Assembly: GCA_964457945.1 (NCBI GenBank)
Contig: CAYWFX010000065.1
Location: forward strand, 1 to 14,516
Origin: PHAA01 sp964457945
Lineage (GTDB): Bacteria > Bacillota > Syntrophomonadia > Syntrophomonadales > Syntrophomonadaceae
Reading direction: 5' to 3'
DNA: 14,516 nucleotides
How positions within the stretch are numbered: the first letter of the stretch is position 1; the number at the start of each line of letters is the position of its first letter. The translations under genes were made by a program, and so were the position numbers. Shown here piece after piece: positions 13,409 to 14,516 of the stretch. The notes beneath the pieces were generated by a model that saw only the letters and a list, made by a program, of their open reading frames with translations, had not been told where the DNA came from and searched no databases.

Positions 13409-14516
13409 ATGAAGCGTAAGAAGAAGCCGCTGTTGCTGACTGCTTTGATCATATCATTGCTACTGAGCTTTATCACAGCAGCATCCGCAGCTGATAAGCC
13501 AGTGGATACATCTGCGGCAGCTAAAACTGAGCAGCTGAAACAGATTTTCTCAGACGTAACAGCTACAGACAACAACGCTATTTTCATAAACTACCTAAAT
13601 AATCGGAAAATATTAAGCGGTTTTCCGGACGGGAAATTTCATCCTGAAGAAGGACTGACCCGGGCTGAGGCCGCAGTGGTATTAGTAAATGCTGCCGGAC
13701 TAAAAACCCCCGCCGTAACCGAAACCGGATTTCCCGACGTAAAAGCTGATCACTGGGCAGCAGCCACCATAGCAGCAGCCAGCAAAGCCGGCTACCTGAA
13801 AGGATTCCCCGACGGAACCTTCAAACCCGAAGATAAACTCACCCGAGCCCAGGGAATATCATTGGTAATGAGATTATCCACCCAAAAAGAACGTCCCCCC
13901 CTGCCCGTACTTAAAGATATGGAGAAAAGCCACTGGGCCGCCGGAGATATGGCAGTAGCCCTGGCAGCAGAAATGATCGGCTTGTCAGCAGATGGCAGGC
14001 AGGTATTCCCCGAGGCAGTAATGAAGCGCGGCAACCTCGCCCGCGCACTGGGAACCCTGTTGACCAAGGATCCCGGACTCTACACCATCAGCCTGGAAGG
14101 AACCATAAAAGATGTTAAAGGAGACGTTAAACTTATCCGTAAGGGAACTACCTCCCCACTTCAGAATGATAGCTCCGTATTATTAGGAGATACCATAAAG
14201 ACAGGAAGCAACGCCAGTGCCAGCATATTCTATCCAGATGGCAGCAGTGTACTCATAAAAGAAAATACCGAGATAAACATAAAAGAATCCATCGGCAGAG
14301 CCTTTATAAAAAAAGACGGTTCCAGCGGAACCGCAGTAGAGAATGTCGATATAGACCTGAAAAAAGGCACCGTATTTGGAGCTCTGGCTACCAAACATGA
14401 ACCAACCGAAAAGCAATCGGCTAGAATCAACTCCCCCTTGCTGGCATCACTTGACAGCAAGCAATTTATTGCTGATCAGGATCAGGCTCCCTGGTTTCAG
14501 ACCGCCCAGACTAAAA
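13409..14516 (+). CDS. Exported SLH-domain protein with FecR-like domain (3'-truncated by window edge)
   Basis: The frame is open from ATG at 13409 to the right edge (369 codons visible). Residues 1-27 are a signal peptide: KRKKK, a hydrophobic core, then cleavage after TAASA. SLH repeat 1 spans about 46-98 (IFSDV, GFPDGKFHPEEGLTRAEAAVVL). Repeat 2 spans about 108-157 (FPDVKADHWAAATI, GFPDGTFKPEDKLTRAQ). A degenerate third spans about 167-217 (LKDMEKSHWAAGDMAV). SLH repeats anchor proteins to secondary cell-wall polymers. From about 228 a beta-rich segment has the FecR-like pattern LLGDTIKTGSNASASIFYPDGSSVLIKENTEINI (258-291). GGAGGG lies 7 bases before the ATG. The likely role is a cell-surface protein with an extracellular sensor or scaffold domain; the true C-terminus is not visible. 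Confidence 0.9.
   Translation, partial: MKRKKKPLLLTALIISLLLSFITAASAADKPVDTSAAAKTEQLKQIFSDVTATDNNAIFINYLNNRKILSGFPDGKFHPEEGLTRAEAAVVLVNAAGLKTPAVTETGFPDVKADHWAAATIAAASKAGYLKGFPDGTFKPEDKLTRAQGISLVMRLSTQKERPPLPVLKDMEKSHWAAGDMAVALAAEMIGLSADGRQVFPEAVMKRGNLARALGTLLTKDPGLYTISLEGTIKDVKGDVKLIRKGTTSPLQNDSSVLLGDTIKTGSNASASIFYPDGSSVLIKENTEINIKESIGRAFIKKDGSSGTAVENVDIDLKKGTVFGALATKHEPTEKQSARINSPLLASLDSKQFIADQDQAPWFQTAQTK

Overview
The window looks like chromosomal DNA from a Firmicute of the class Clostridia, in the Peptococcaceae/Syntrophomonadaceae style. The grounds are strong AGGAGG-type ribosome binding sites, several TTG starts, an S-layer-homology (SLH) protein, a LUD-domain protein, a Tex protein and AT-rich intergenic DNA. 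This placement is inference; there is no rRNA or other taxonomic marker here. I see no tRNA, rRNA, CRISPR array, transposase or phage gene.

Left part (1-7102). A minus-strand tex gene enters from the left edge and lacks only its C-terminal S1 domain. It appears to start at CTG and carries an unusual in-frame insert of about 28 codons. After a 500-base intergenic region comes a two-gene plus-strand efflux operon: a periplasmic-adaptor-type membrane fusion protein and an RND transporter of about 1047 residues with an intact proton-relay signature. A strong hairpin terminator ends the operon. A 54-residue basic protein gene on the minus strand converges on that terminator.

Middle part (7223-10456). 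A metallo-beta-lactamase-fold hydrolase with a good promoter converges, with only 14 bases between stops, on a three-cluster iron-sulfur protein (two CDGSH motifs around a ferredoxin-like middle). Then follow three small plus-strand membrane-protein genes: a two-helix DUF2892-like protein, a DUF6512 protein and an HsmA-family (TIGR03987) protein. They end at a hairpin shared with the next, convergent gene.

Right part (10496-14516). A 474-residue soluble protein of unknown function lies on the minus strand. It is followed by a single-domain LUD (LutC/YkgG-like) protein with its own intrinsic terminator. A plus-strand exported protein with SLH repeats followed by a FecR-like domain runs off the right edge.

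The genes do not form one obvious pathway. The window reads as ordinary chromosome with several independent small transcription units (envelope and efflux, iron-sulfur and redox, membrane proteins). The points most worth a second look are the in-frame insert in tex, its CTG start behind a leader hairpin, the uncharacterised 474-residue protein, and the short inverted repeats in several upstream regions.
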